Of a stretch of 33,155 nt of DNA, positions 16,352 to 23,693 are shown one piece after another. A model generated the notes under the pieces. It was given only the letters and a program-made list of their open reading frames with translations, did no database searches and was not told the DNA's origin. Each line of letters starts with the position of its first letter. Positions within the stretch are counted from its first letter, which is position 1. Location: NCBI GenBank assembly GCA_964561535.1, contig CAZLPZ010000018.1, positions 1 to 33,155 of the forward strand, read 5' to 3'. The position numbers and the translations under genes were made by a program. Source of the DNA: CAZLPZ01 sp964561535. GTDB taxonomy: Bacteria; Pseudomonadota; Alphaproteobacteria; Micavibrionales; Micavibrionaceae.

Positions 16352-17752
16352 CTACTTCTTCATCCATACCGGACCGTCCGGTGTGTCTTTCACCACAATA
16401 CCGTGGTCCAGTAATTCAGAACGGATTTGATCGGAGAGGGCGAAATTTTTGTCCCTCCGCGCTTGTTGCCGTTGATCAATCAGTTCTTTAATTTTCGGAT
16501 CAATTTGGACATCCGACATTTTTACAATATCTAAACCCAATACCTGGTCAAAATCTTGCAGCAATGCAAACTTTTCGGCAACGTGCAATGATACATCCTT
16601 CATCATGCCCCACAAATGAGACAGGGCGATCGGCGTATTTAAATCATCCTCGACCGCATCCCAAAAGGCAGATTGATACGTCTTTGCTTTTTCTGAAAGC
16701 GTGGCCGAACCATGACGATGATCTCCCCAATCAACGATACGATTTCGAATGGATTCATAAGCATTTCGAGCGGCATCTAAACTGTCATAACTGAATAACA
16801 ACTCGCCGCGATAATGCGCCTGAAGGCACAGATACCGATAATGTAAAAGATCATATCCCGCATCAAGAAGCGTTTGGACCGTCAGCGCACCACCTTTAGA
16901 TTTCGCCAAACGTCCTGAGTCCACGGTTAAAAAATTTCCATGCATCCAATAATTCACCCATTTGTGACCATGATGGCATTCAGATTGGGCAATCTCATTC
17001 GTATGATGAACGGAAATATGATCAATACCGCCGCAATGAATATCAATATGTTCCCCTAAATGTTCAGTTGCCATGACAGAACATTCAATATGCCACCCCG
17101 GAAATCCCATACCCCACGGACTGTCCCATTTCATAATTTGATTGGGAAATTTGCTGGACGTAAACCACAATACAAAATCTTGAGGGTTTCTTTTGCCATG
17201 ATCTTTTTCAACCGTATTTCGTGCCCCCTCAACCTGACCCTTTAAATCCAATCGCGCAAAATCAGCATAAGAAGAAAATTTTGATGTATCAAAATAGACA
17301 TTCTGGTTGGACCTATAGCAAAATCCCTTTGCCTCAAGTTCAGCAATAAATGTTTGCATTTGAGGGATATAGTCGGTGGCCCGTGTAACAATATCAGGTC
17401 GGCGAATATTCAATGTCGCCGAATCTGCAAAAAAAAGATCTTCAAATTCCCGCGCAATATCCCACGGCGATCTTTGCGCGGCCTGTGCGGCCACACTCAT
17501 TTTATCATCACCGTCATCGGCGTCTGATTGAAGATGCCCAACATCCGTAATATTCATCACGTGTTTAACGTCATATCCCGCATGCCTTAACATACGTTGT
17601 AAAATATCTTCGAACAGATAGGCCCGTAAATTTCCGATATGAGCTCGCGCATACACCGTCGGACCACACGCATACATGGACACGTAACCGGGTTTAATGG
17701 GGACGAATTCTTCTTTTTGGCGGGTCAAGGTGTTGTATAATTTAATGGTCAT
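16352..17752 (-). CDS. cysS: Cysteinyl-tRNA synthetase
   Basis: CysS charges tRNA-Cys with cysteine in the cytoplasm. The 466-residue protein has the zinc ligand Cys29 in YACGPTVYARAHIGN, with HIGN (38-41) as the class I HIGH motif. The second zinc ligand lies in PGWHIECSVMA, followed by the conserved GGIDHISVHHTNEIAQSE. The KMSKS loop is degenerate, reading GRLAKSKGG. The C-terminal anticodon-binding helical region ends normally at WMKK, and length is typical. Its gene end touches the end of the upstream plus-strand gene, so the two transcripts converge without a spacer. A weak promoter (TTGGTG, 18 bases, CATAAT on the minus strand, 17781-17810) may lie about 30 bases upstream. Confidence 0.96.
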   Translation of the reverse strand: MTIKLYNTLTRQKEEFVPIKPGYVSMYACGPTVYARAHIGNLRAYLFEDILQRMLRHAGYDVKHVMNITDVGHLQSDADDGDDKMSVAAQAAQRSPWDIAREFEDLFFADSATLNIRRPDIVTRATDYIPQMQTFIAELEAKGFCYRSNQNVYFDTSKFSSYADFARLDLKGQVEGARNTVEKDHGKRNPQDFVLWFTSSKFPNQIMKWDSPWGMGFPGWHIECSVMATEHLGEHIDIHCGGIDHISVHHTNEIAQSECHHGHKWVNYWMHGNFLTVDSGRLAKSKGGALTVQTLLDAGYDLLHYRYLCLQAHYRGELLFSYDSLDAARNAYESIRNRIVDWGDHRHGSATLSEKAKTYQSAFWDAVEDDLNTPIALSHLWGMMKDVSLHVAEKFALLQDFDQVLGLDIVKMSDVQIDPKIKELIDQRQQARRDKNFALSDQIRSELLDHGIVVKDTPDGPVWMKK

Positions 17753-17794
17753 GATGATAATTCCGGTTATATGTTGAATAATTATGTTTTTAAT

Positions 17795-17824
17795 ATGCCC
17801 CTGTCACCAAAGGGCATCTTTTTT
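17795..17824 (+). terminator. Terminator-like hairpin between cysS and the TRIC gene
   Basis: ATGCCC at 17795-17800 pairs with GGGCAT at 17812-17817, and CTTTTTT follows on the plus strand, the form of an intrinsic terminator. Both flanking genes are on the minus strand, so it would only stop plus-strand (antisense or read-through) transcription. On the minus strand the hairpin sits in the region upstream of cysS and is not followed by a T run. Confidence 0.5.
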
Positions 17825-17914
17825 CAACAACAACAGGATTTTGATAACATCATCATAAACTCATTTCTTCTTTTTAAATCGAGATACTGGCCCTCATCGA
17901 TATAGCCCGAACGT

Positions 17915-18544
17915 TCATTTTCCCCGGCGATCCTCGATCATAAGCGCACGCGGGCCATACCCCGGCAATACCAAACGATAGCGTAACGCCAATGTGCGTA
18001 AGGCCAACCCGGCAAATACGGCCACCGGCATCGAAACGTTATCAGAAAAATTTATCGCCTGCATCAAAAAATAAAGGACAGAAGACAATACGGCCGCCGT
18101 CACATAAATTTCCCGCCGCATGATTAAGGTGGGCTCCCCGGCCAATAAATCCCGTAACACCCCCCCAAACGTCGCGGTAATCACGCCCATCATCACAGCT
18201 AATAAGAATGGCGCCTCCATACCCATCGCAGCTTGGGTTCCAATGACTGCAAATAGAGCAAGCCCTGCGGCGTCCCCCCATAAAATATACCGTACGCGCC
18301 GATGTACCCAATGGGCCGTAAAAAACAGGAGAATCCCCGTTCCCAAACAAAGCCAAAGGTAAATAGGGTTAATAACCCAAAAAATTGGCCTCCCCAAGAT
18401 TAAATCCCGTAATGTACCGCCTCCCACCGCCGTCACAGTTGCAAGCCAAATAAATCCCACGATATCAAGGCGGTGTTTGGCGGCCACAAGACACCCCGTA
18501 ATTGCGAATATGACAATTCCAATATAATCAAAAACCAATAACAT
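17915..18544 (-). CDS. TRIC cation-channel family membrane protein (YadS/UPF0126 type)
   Basis: The 209-residue protein is built of about seven membrane helices arranged as two homologous three-helix units. Each has the family glycine/arginine motif: GGGTLRDLILGR near 42-53 and GGVLRDLLAGE near 126-136. Prokaryotic TRIC proteins form trimeric potassium-permeable channels in the inner membrane; the physiological role here is not evident. A strong AAGGAG precedes the ATG closely. The next gene upstream, a GGDEF-EAL protein, is divergent, and about 170 bases separate them. Confidence 0.92.
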   Translation of the reverse strand: MLLVFDYIGIVIFAITGCLVAAKHRLDIVGFIWLATVTAVGGGTLRDLILGRPIFWVINPIYLWLCLGTGILLFFTAHWVHRRVRYILWGDAAGLALFAVIGTQAAMGMEAPFLLAVMMGVITATFGGVLRDLLAGEPTLIMRREIYVTAAVLSSVLYFLMQAINFSDNVSMPVAVFAGLALRTLALRYRLVLPGYGPRALMIEDRRGK

Positions 18545-18634
18545 CCTTAATCTCCTTTAAAAATGGCATTTTAATATCTTCAAAATTAAGACAAATTTTG
18601 TTCGTTTTTTAAATTCCTGTTTACGGACAGCGCG

Positions 18635-18640
18635 TATAAT
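18635..18640 (+). promoter_or_regulatory. Candidate -10 box for the GGDEF-EAL gene
   Basis: A perfect TATAAT lies about 70 bases before the start codon. No convincing -35 is found at 16-18 bases upstream, so it may depend on an activator or be fortuitous. Confidence 0.35.
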
Positions 18641-18711
18641 AAAAGAGTAAACAACCCGATCACTTCTTCCAATGATCGTATAACAAAATAACATCGTGGG
18701 GCAGGATTATC

Positions 18712-20895
18712 TTGCTGACCTTCATCAAAAAAAGAAATTCGTCGACAGTTCCTTCAAAATCCGGTCATAAAACCGTCGAATCACCACGCCCTTTCAAACA
18801 AAGTTCAGAAATTTGGAAAAGCCGTTTGTCATGGCGTATTATGGCATCTGTTTTTTTAACCATTTTAACCATTCAAGTCAGCGTTCTCGCCCTTACCGTC
18901 CAAAACGAACAAAATGCCAACCTTTTGCATTTAAGAGAAACAGCCCGTCAAATCCTAACCCCTATTCTATCCGGTAATATTTTAAACCCACTTTCCCCTC
19001 CTATATCCATTGATCATGCAAACCGAGTCATCGGAACATCCATCATTGACGGCATTGTCGTTTATTCCAGAAAATTTGACATTATTTCTCTCTATGGCGA
19101 TCCCATTACCCTCCGCCCGAAATCATTCGATGATACAATCACAAGCTATTACAGCGCGGATGGGACATTTTATGAAACGGTGTTACGCCCCAGCGAGTTA
19201 AATATTACAAATACAACAGCATTTCAGCCTTATTATATTGCGTTGCGGCTAAACTCAGAATCAATCAAAACCACAACACAAAACTATGTCTATCATTCAA
19301 TTCTCGTGATGTTTCTTTTGTCGGCATTTGTGACAACCGTTCTGATGGTTGCCCTATCGCGATGGCTTTTAGAACCTATCTTGTTTATGCGTCAGAACTT
19401 GCTCGAGGCATCACGCAATCCTGAAAACCCGGATATTGGACCCTCTCCTTTTAGTGACCGCGATGAAATCGGCAGCGCCATCAAAGTTGCACAAACTCTC
19501 ATTCTTCAAAACTCTGAAAATATCCGTCAAATTAAATTAGCCGCACAAGATCAAATTCATAAACTTGCCTATTATGACAGTTTGACGGGGTTACCAAACC
19601 GTATTCTTTTTGTTCAGAAACTGTCTGAAATGACAAAAATGGTGGATGATAGCATCCCTCGCAGATCCGCCGTCCTTACAATCGATCTCGATCATTTTAA
19701 AGATATCAACGACACCATGGGTCATTCTATTGGGGACACAATTTTACGGTCCGTTGGGAAACGATTGCGTTCAGCCCTTCCAGACAGTGCCGTTGTTGCT
19801 CGAACCGGTGAAGATGAATTCGCCGTTACAATGCCTTTGTATGAGGGTGGATTTACCAGTCGCGATGTCGCTGAAAAAGTACAAAATGTCATCCGGTCCG
19901 AGCCCTTCCGCGTCTTTAATCAAAGCTTTCAAATTCGTGTCTCGATTGGATTTGCAACTTATCCTGATAACGGTACCGACCCGGATCAAGTTTTGAAAAA
20001 CGCTGATATTGCTTTAAACCGGGCGAAAGAAGACGGCCGCGATAATATTCGCGAATACCTGCAAGATTTTGATCGCGTTGTGCAACAACGATTCCAACTT
20101 TTAAACGATCTGCGCGAGGCTCTCGAACGCGACGAACTGATGCTTTATTATCAACCCCAACTTGATCTATCGACCCAAAAAGTTATTGGAGCCGAGGCCT
20201 TATTACGATGGTGGAAAGAAGATCAAAGTAAAGAAGGTGGGGCTTTTATTTCTCCTGGAATTTTTGTGCCAATCGCCGAACATTCCGGTTTAATTGTTCC
20301 CATGGGCGAATGGGTCATGCGCGAAGCTTGTAAAACCGCCCGGGGATGGATGGATAAAGGCATTAAGAATGTCCGTGTGGCCGTAAACGTATCTGGCGCA
20401 CAGTTTCAACAAAGCGATCTCGTTGCCTATACCCGCAAAATTTTGGCTGAAACCGGCCTGCCCCCTCATAATTTAGAACTCGAAGTCACGGAAAGCGCCT
20501 TTATGCATGATGTTCAACGCACCATTGAAATTTTAAATGATTTACACAAATTAGGTGTTGAACTTGCCATTGATGATTTTGGAACAGGTTATTCATCGCT
20601 CTCATACCTGCGCCAATTCCCCATTGATCGATTGAAAATTGACCAGTCTTTTATCAAAAATGCCCTTGAAAACCCCGATGATGCCACAATCGCCCGCACG
20701 ATTGTCGCTTTGGGCCACTCGCTCGGTCTAAAAGTCATCGCTGAAGGGGTTGAAACCAAAGAGCACGAAGATTTCTTGTTGCGTGAAAATTGCGATGAAG
20801 TTCAAGGATATCGGTATTCGCGCCCGGTTCCGAATGAAACATTCCTAGAATTCGTCGCCTCTTACAGCGGACAAATTTCCAGTTTTGGGGCCTGA
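18712..20895 (+). CDS. Membrane-bound GGDEF-EAL protein, probable c-di-GMP phosphodiesterase
   Basis: The 727-residue protein has a membrane helix near 42-63, an extracytoplasmic sensing region near 65-190, a second helix near 196-218, a HAMP-like linker to about 270, a GGDEF domain (about 283-450) and an EAL domain (about 462-715). The GGDEF motif reads GEDEF (366-370), with the second Gly replaced by Glu, so cyclase activity is doubtful; DHFKDIND at 327-334 is kept. EAL residues look intact: EALLRW (495-500), NVSGAQF, EVTESAF, DDFGTGYSSLSYL and VIAEGVET. This favours c-di-GMP hydrolysis, perhaps tuned by GTP bound to the GGDEF domain. The start is TTG, chosen because AGGA lies five bases upstream. 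Confidence 0.93.
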   Translation: MLTFIKKRNSSTVPSKSGHKTVESPRPFKQSSEIWKSRLSWRIMASVFLTILTIQVSVLALTVQNEQNANLLHLRETARQILTPILSGNILNPLSPPISIDHANRVIGTSIIDGIVVYSRKFDIISLYGDPITLRPKSFDDTITSYYSADGTFYETVLRPSELNITNTTAFQPYYIALRLNSESIKTTTQNYVYHSILVMFLLSAFVTTVLMVALSRWLLEPILFMRQNLLEASRNPENPDIGPSPFSDRDEIGSAIKVAQTLILQNSENIRQIKLAAQDQIHKLAYYDSLTGLPNRILFVQKLSEMTKMVDDSIPRRSAVLTIDLDHFKDINDTMGHSIGDTILRSVGKRLRSALPDSAVVARTGEDEFAVTMPLYEGGFTSRDVAEKVQNVIRSEPFRVFNQSFQIRVSIGFATYPDNGTDPDQVLKNADIALNRAKEDGRDNIREYLQDFDRVVQQRFQLLNDLREALERDELMLYYQPQLDLSTQKVIGAEALLRWWKEDQSKEGGAFISPGIFVPIAEHSGLIVPMGEWVMREACKTARGWMDKGIKNVRVAVNVSGAQFQQSDLVAYTRKILAETGLPPHNLELEVTESAFMHDVQRTIEILNDLHKLGVELAIDDFGTGYSSLSYLRQFPIDRLKIDQSFIKNALENPDDATIARTIVALGHSLGLKVIAEGVETKEHEDFLLRENCDEVQGYRYSRPVPNETFLEFVASYSGQISSFGA

Positions 20896-20915
20896 AAAAA
20901 AATTTCATTCTAAAT

Positions 20916-20945
20916 TTGCTTTTTTTAAAAAATATTCTATATAAT
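20916..20945 (+). promoter_or_regulatory. hsp20 promoter
   Basis: TTGCTT at 20916-20921, an 18-base spacer and TATAAT at 20940-20945 form a good sigma-70 promoter. No sigma-32 signature is visible, so heat control, if any, would act after transcription. The predicted leader is about 56 bases. A weak AT-rich stem (AAATTT, six-base loop, AAATTT, then GC and T7) overlaps the -35 and may end the upstream GGDEF-EAL transcript. Confidence 0.6.
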
Positions 20946-20981
20946 GATCATGTCTGGTGCCAGTTTGGGCCGGAACATTTC

Positions 20982-21004
20982 ACGTGCTTCGATAAAGGAG
21001 ACGT
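20982..21004 (+). promoter_or_regulatory. Candidate RNA-thermometer hairpin masking the hsp20 ribosome-binding site
   Basis: In the leader, ACGT-G-CTTC (20982-20990) can pair with GGAG-ACGT (20997-21004) across a GATAAA loop. The single unpaired G lies opposite the junction after the Shine-Dalgarno GGAG. The ATG follows at 21008. A hairpin with a bulged G on the anti-Shine-Dalgarno strand recalls ROSE elements, which control alphaproteobacterial small heat-shock genes. The leader is shorter than classical ROSE elements, so this is a prediction by eye. Confidence 0.45.
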
Positions 21005-21007
21005 CAC

Positions 21008-21526
21008 ATGACCGCACGCCTTGCCATTTTTGACTCGCCCCTTTTTTTGGGGTTTGACCATTTTGAACGTACCTTTGACCGGGTTAAAAAATCCGGTACG
21101 GAAGGATATCCGCCTTATAATATTGAACAAATTGGGCAAAATGGAATCCGTATTACCCTCGCTGTTGCGGGCTTTACTATGAAAGATCTGGACGTTCGTA
21201 TCGAACAAAACCAACTCGTTATTCGGGGAAAACAAGCCGACGAAGACGACGATACCCGCATCTTTATCCATCGCGGTATTGCGGCCCGCCAATTTATTCG
21301 ATCTTTTGTGATGGCCGACGGCGTCGAAGTATTGGCCGCCAGCCTCAATAACGGACTTCTTCATGTGGATCTGCAACGCATTGAACCTGATGTTCAAACG
21401 CGCCAGGTTCCCATTGTTGATTTAGCCCAAACCGGGGGGACGTCTGGAACGACCACAGCCCTATCGGGGCCATCTTCCGCATCATCCCCAAAATCCAGTT
21501 CAACAATACCATTTTCTGAAAATTAA
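21008..21526 (+). CDS. Small heat-shock protein, Hsp20/IbpA family
   Basis: The 172-residue ATP-independent holdase chaperone has the alpha-crystallin domain at about 36-130. It starts PPYNIEQIGQNGIRITLAVA, as in IbpA-type class A proteins, and contains LVIRGKQ and the strand pair HRGIAARQFIRSF ... NGLLHVDL. After residue 140 a Ser/Thr/Gly/Pro-rich tail of about 30 residues is longer than in typical IbpA. AAGGAG lies seven bases before the ATG within a possible thermosensing hairpin. The DUF1150 and serB genes follow closely on the same strand and probably share the transcript. Confidence 0.94.
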   Translation: MTARLAIFDSPLFLGFDHFERTFDRVKKSGTEGYPPYNIEQIGQNGIRITLAVAGFTMKDLDVRIEQNQLVIRGKQADEDDDTRIFIHRGIAARQFIRSFVMADGVEVLAASLNNGLLHVDLQRIEPDVQTRQVPIVDLAQTGGTSGTTTALSGPSSASSPKSSSTIPFSEN

Positions 21527-21544
21527 CCCCCCCAGGAACCTCTT

Positions 21545-21775
21545 ATGACCCATTCTTCTGATAAAATGTCTGAATCTTCTCTTCCTCTGACGCATCCGGA
21601 TCTTTTACAATTTGGATTGGGGCATATCGCCTATATTCGGGAGGTTAAAATTATGAATAAATCTCTTTATGCCGTTCATGCCGCCGACGGTACGCCGATG
21701 TCGGTATTTGACACCGAAAATGCAGCCCTGGATGCCGTCGCCGAAAATAGCCTCGAGGCTGTACGCGTTCAATAA
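21545..21775 (+). CDS. DUF1150 family protein
   Basis: The 76-residue protein has the family core: LGHIAYIREV, then an AVHAADGTPMSVF strand region and a final helix (AALDAVAENSLEAVRV). DUF1150 proteins are short alphaproteobacterial proteins of unknown function that very often sit directly after an hsp20 gene, as here (18 bases). AGGA lies upstream of the ATG. The stop overlaps the serB start by one base (TAATG), so translation of the two is probably coupled. Confidence 0.9.
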   Translation: MTHSSDKMSESSLPLTHPDLLQFGLGHIAYIREVKIMNKSLYAVHAADGTPMSVFDTENAALDAVAENSLEAVRVQ

Positions 21776-22659
21776 TGCCGATATTCCTGACATTTTTATC
21801 CGCACCGCCCGCCCGGTTGCCCGTGGCGTTTTTAGGAGAGGCCTGCGGATATCTGGATGATATCGGCATGACCGTCCTGTCCGGCCCCACATGGGCGAGA
21901 CCCCCATATATTGCCCGGTTTGTCATTGATCGCCCTCTCCGTCCGGATCAACTCTCCACTCTTCGCCTGATGGCCGAACCCCACCAGATTGATGTTCTTG
22001 CCGTCCCAAAGTCCGATCTGCTTCCAAAATTATTCCTAGCCGATATGGATTCGACCATGATTTGCGGCGAAACATTGGATGATCTAGCTGGATTTGCGGG
22101 CGTACGGGAGCAAGTTGCGGCATTAACCACGCGCGCGATGGATGGGTCGATGGATTACCGCGAAGCCCTTGCCGCCCGCTTACAATTGATCAAAGGCATT
22201 GGATCCGATGTCCTTGACAAGGTCCGCGCTGCCCAAACGCCATCACCCGGTGCATCAAAATTGGTCGCGAGATTAAAGGCACGCGGCGTTGTCACCGTTT
22301 TGGTATCCGGTGGATTTACCGTTTTTACAGAATCTGTGGTCACGACGTTAGGATTTGATCATCATCACGGAAATACATTGGACTTGGATGCGAACGGATG
22401 CGTGACAGGACGAGTGGTTGAACCGTTGATTCATCACACCAAAAAACGTGACATATTGTTGGAATACTGCGCCAAATTAAACATATCGCCATCTCAAGTG
22501 ATCGCAACGGGCGACGGCGCCAATGACATTCCGATGCTTCAGACCGCTGGCATTGGCATCGCCTATCGCCCGAAAGCCGCCGTCCGAAATATGATCCCCA
22601 ACCAGATCCTTTATACTGATTTGACCAGCATTTTATATGGGGTGGGAATTGATCTTTAA
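21775..22659 (+). CDS. serB: Phosphoserine phosphatase
   Basis: SerB hydrolyses phosphoserine to serine in the last step of serine biosynthesis. The 294-residue HAD-superfamily protein has an N-terminal ACT-like region (1-80), then the nucleophile motif DMDST (Asp90, Asp92, Thr94) followed by the SerB-specific ICGETLDDLA. The other HAD motifs are VLVSGGFTVFTE (motif II Ser) and ATGDGANDIPML (motif III). Length fits the family. The start codon overlaps the DUF1150 stop. The gene converges on the next gene with 17 bases between the stops and no obvious terminator. Confidence 0.95.
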   Translation: MPIFLTFLSAPPARLPVAFLGEACGYLDDIGMTVLSGPTWARPPYIARFVIDRPLRPDQLSTLRLMAEPHQIDVLAVPKSDLLPKLFLADMDSTMICGETLDDLAGFAGVREQVAALTTRAMDGSMDYREALAARLQLIKGIGSDVLDKVRAAQTPSPGASKLVARLKARGVVTVLVSGGFTVFTESVVTTLGFDHHHGNTLDLDANGCVTGRVVEPLIHHTKKRDILLEYCAKLNISPSQVIATGDGANDIPMLQTAGIGIAYRPKAAVRNMIPNQILYTDLTSILYGVGIDL

Positions 22660-22676
22660 TTAATTGCAATCTTACA

Positions 22677-23141
22677 TTAAGCGGCGATTTCGGGACCAGG
22701 GTTTTGAAATTTTTTTACAAAACGCGTTACCGGATTCCCGGCATAAACGCGATTACGCGCCTCGATAACTAATTTTTCAATCGCATCCTTATGTCTGGGC
22801 CCCGTCAAAAAAACCAGGGTGCTTTGAATTTTATCAAGTTCCTCCATATTTTTTCCAGAGCAAAAACCATATATAGTTTTATTTCTGCTAAATCGGCTTA
22901 CACCGTGAATGGCAATACCAGATCCTTTTGTTTGTTTTTCATTTGATCCGAATTTTATGACATCTAAACCTACTTCTATTCTGGGCAATTGATCTTGATC
23001 ATCCCGATTCTTTGTACGATAGGTTAAAAGAGCCAATTGAATTGTCATCAAAATCTGATTTGTTGTATCCAAATCCAATGGTTGCCGTGCCGCTTTCCAG
23101 GCCTTTGATAATTTTTCACCGAATTTTGCTTGCCTGGCCAT
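22677..23141 (-). CDS. Unrecognised 154-residue soluble protein
   Basis: I do not recognise a domain. The protein is basic at its N-terminus (MARQAKFGEKLSKAWKAARQ), then alternates strands and helices with no signal peptide or membrane segment. Residues 60-130 contain a regular strand-rich region (IEVGLDVIKFGS, GSGIAIHGVSRFS, QSTLVFLTG). The ATG is well placed after a purine-rich AGGGAAAGGGA. A promoter with TTGACA lies about 60 bases upstream at 23178-23207. Codon use is somewhat more AT-rich than in serB next door. It borders the repeat-bearing gene-poor stretch, so it may belong to an accessory locus. Confidence 0.75.
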   Translation of the reverse strand: MARQAKFGEKLSKAWKAARQPLDLDTTNQILMTIQLALLTYRTKNRDDQDQLPRIEVGLDVIKFGSNEKQTKGSGIAIHGVSRFSRNKTIYGFCSGKNMEELDKIQSTLVFLTGPRHKDAIEKLVIEARNRVYAGNPVTRFVKKFQNPGPEIAA

Positions 23142-23177
23142 GTCCCTTTCCCTCTCTTATCTAATTAACATAAAACT

Positions 23178-23207
23178 TATATAAGCGCCAATGTCCTCTA
23201 TTGTCAA
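23178..23207 (-). promoter_or_regulatory. Promoter of the 154-residue protein gene
   Basis: On the minus strand TTGACA (23207-23202), an 18-base spacer and TATATA (23183-23178) make a good sigma-70 promoter, with the start predicted about 30 bases before the ATG. The -35 lies ten bases from the first 22-bp direct repeat. Confidence 0.6.
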
Positions 23208-23217
23208 ATAATTTTTC

Positions 23218-23239
23218 TCCTTTACCTCGGTTTAATATC
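23218..23239 (+). repeat. 22-bp direct repeat, copy 1
   Basis: This copy, containing CCTTTACCTCGGTTTAATAT, is identical over 22 bases to 23602-23623 in the same orientation. The copies bracket 362 bases. An exact repeat of this length suggests a duplicated target or attachment-like core, or a relic of recombination; no integrase or transposase is present. Confidence 0.8.
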
Positions 23240-23264
23240 ATAAATTACACTTCAAAAATAACTA

Positions 23265-23294
23265 TTGACTATTATCCTATAATAGGCTTATACT
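23265..23294 (+). promoter_or_regulatory. Orphan promoter with palindromic operator in the spacer
   Basis: TTGACT at 23265-23270, an 18-base spacer and TATACT at 23289-23294 form a strong-looking promoter with no long gene downstream. The palindrome CCTATAATAGG (23276-23286) lies in the spacer, matching the layout of the adhesin promoter. A transcript would run through the hairpins and mini-ORF of this stretch. Confidence 0.5.
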
Positions 23295-23390
23295 CTTATT
23301 ATTCTGTGGCGATGCACGTTACAAGAGAACATAAATCAGGAATAAGGGCAGAACAAAAAACCTTCTAAATTCTAGATTAATTCCATAAAA

Positions 23391-23418
23391 TAGTGGCCAC
23401 ACCACTAAAGTAGTGGTG
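23391..23418 (+). repeat. Alternative hairpin cluster
   Basis: TAGTGG (23391-23396), CCACTA (23402-23407) and AGTGGTG (23412-23418) can form two mutually exclusive hairpins; the stronger is CACCACT-AAAGT-AGTGGTG (23400-23418). It lies 13 bases before the ATG of a mini-ORF and downstream of the orphan promoter, so it could be a regulatory leader or part of a small RNA. Confidence 0.4.
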
Positions 23419-23430
23419 AAAATAAAACTT

Positions 23431-23547
23431 ATGAAAAAATATAGAGTTGAACAACTCCCCGGCAGAACGCCTCGAATCCAAACTTGATTCATACTTAAAT
23501 CTGGATACCGACTTGCGTCAGTATGGGAACTCTTGAAATGCGTCGTT
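23431..23547 (+). pseudogene. Possible frameshifted mini-ORF
   Basis: From the ATG at 23431 the frame closes after 18 codons. Dropping one A from the A6 run just after the ATG opens a 34-residue frame ending at 23532 with a coherent charged, helical product (NNSPAERLESKLDSYLNLD). This may be a broken small gene, a slippage site or chance. There is no clear ribosome-binding site. Three hundred bases either side hold no longer gene. Confidence 0.25.
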
Positions 23548-23556
23548 ATATAACGA
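23543..23556. repeat. 14-bp perfect palindrome
   Basis: TCGTTATATAACGA is a perfect palindrome followed 15-25 bases on by a T-rich run. It could be a protein-binding site or the base of a weak terminator for the orphan transcript; nothing decides between them. Confidence 0.4.
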
Positions 23557-23601
23557 GACCGTATCGTTAAATATTATTTTTTATGACAACAAATCCCCTT
23601 T

Positions 23602-23623
23602 TCCTTTACCTCGGTTTAATATC
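23602..23623 (+). repeat. 22-bp direct repeat, copy 2
   Basis: Identical to 23218-23239 in the same orientation. A 10-bp inverted repeat, TATCGTTTTG (23620-23629) and CAAAACGATA (23666-23675), starts at its end and is not shared with copy 1. Confidence 0.8.
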
Positions 23624-23693
23624 GTTTTGATAGGGTTGTCGGGTTGGTACTGCTTGATTTTTAACCAAAACGATAAACGATTTTTCCATGACG

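Noticed and set aside
17781..17824. T-box or cysteine-responsive leader before cysS
   Set aside because: Only one simple hairpin is present, with no T-box sequence or specifier-like structure; T-boxes are essentially absent from proteobacteria.
20948..21397. 149-codon open frame on the minus strand across hsp20
   Set aside because: It is antisense to a clear Hsp20 gene with promoter and ribosome-binding site; its product has no family-like features.
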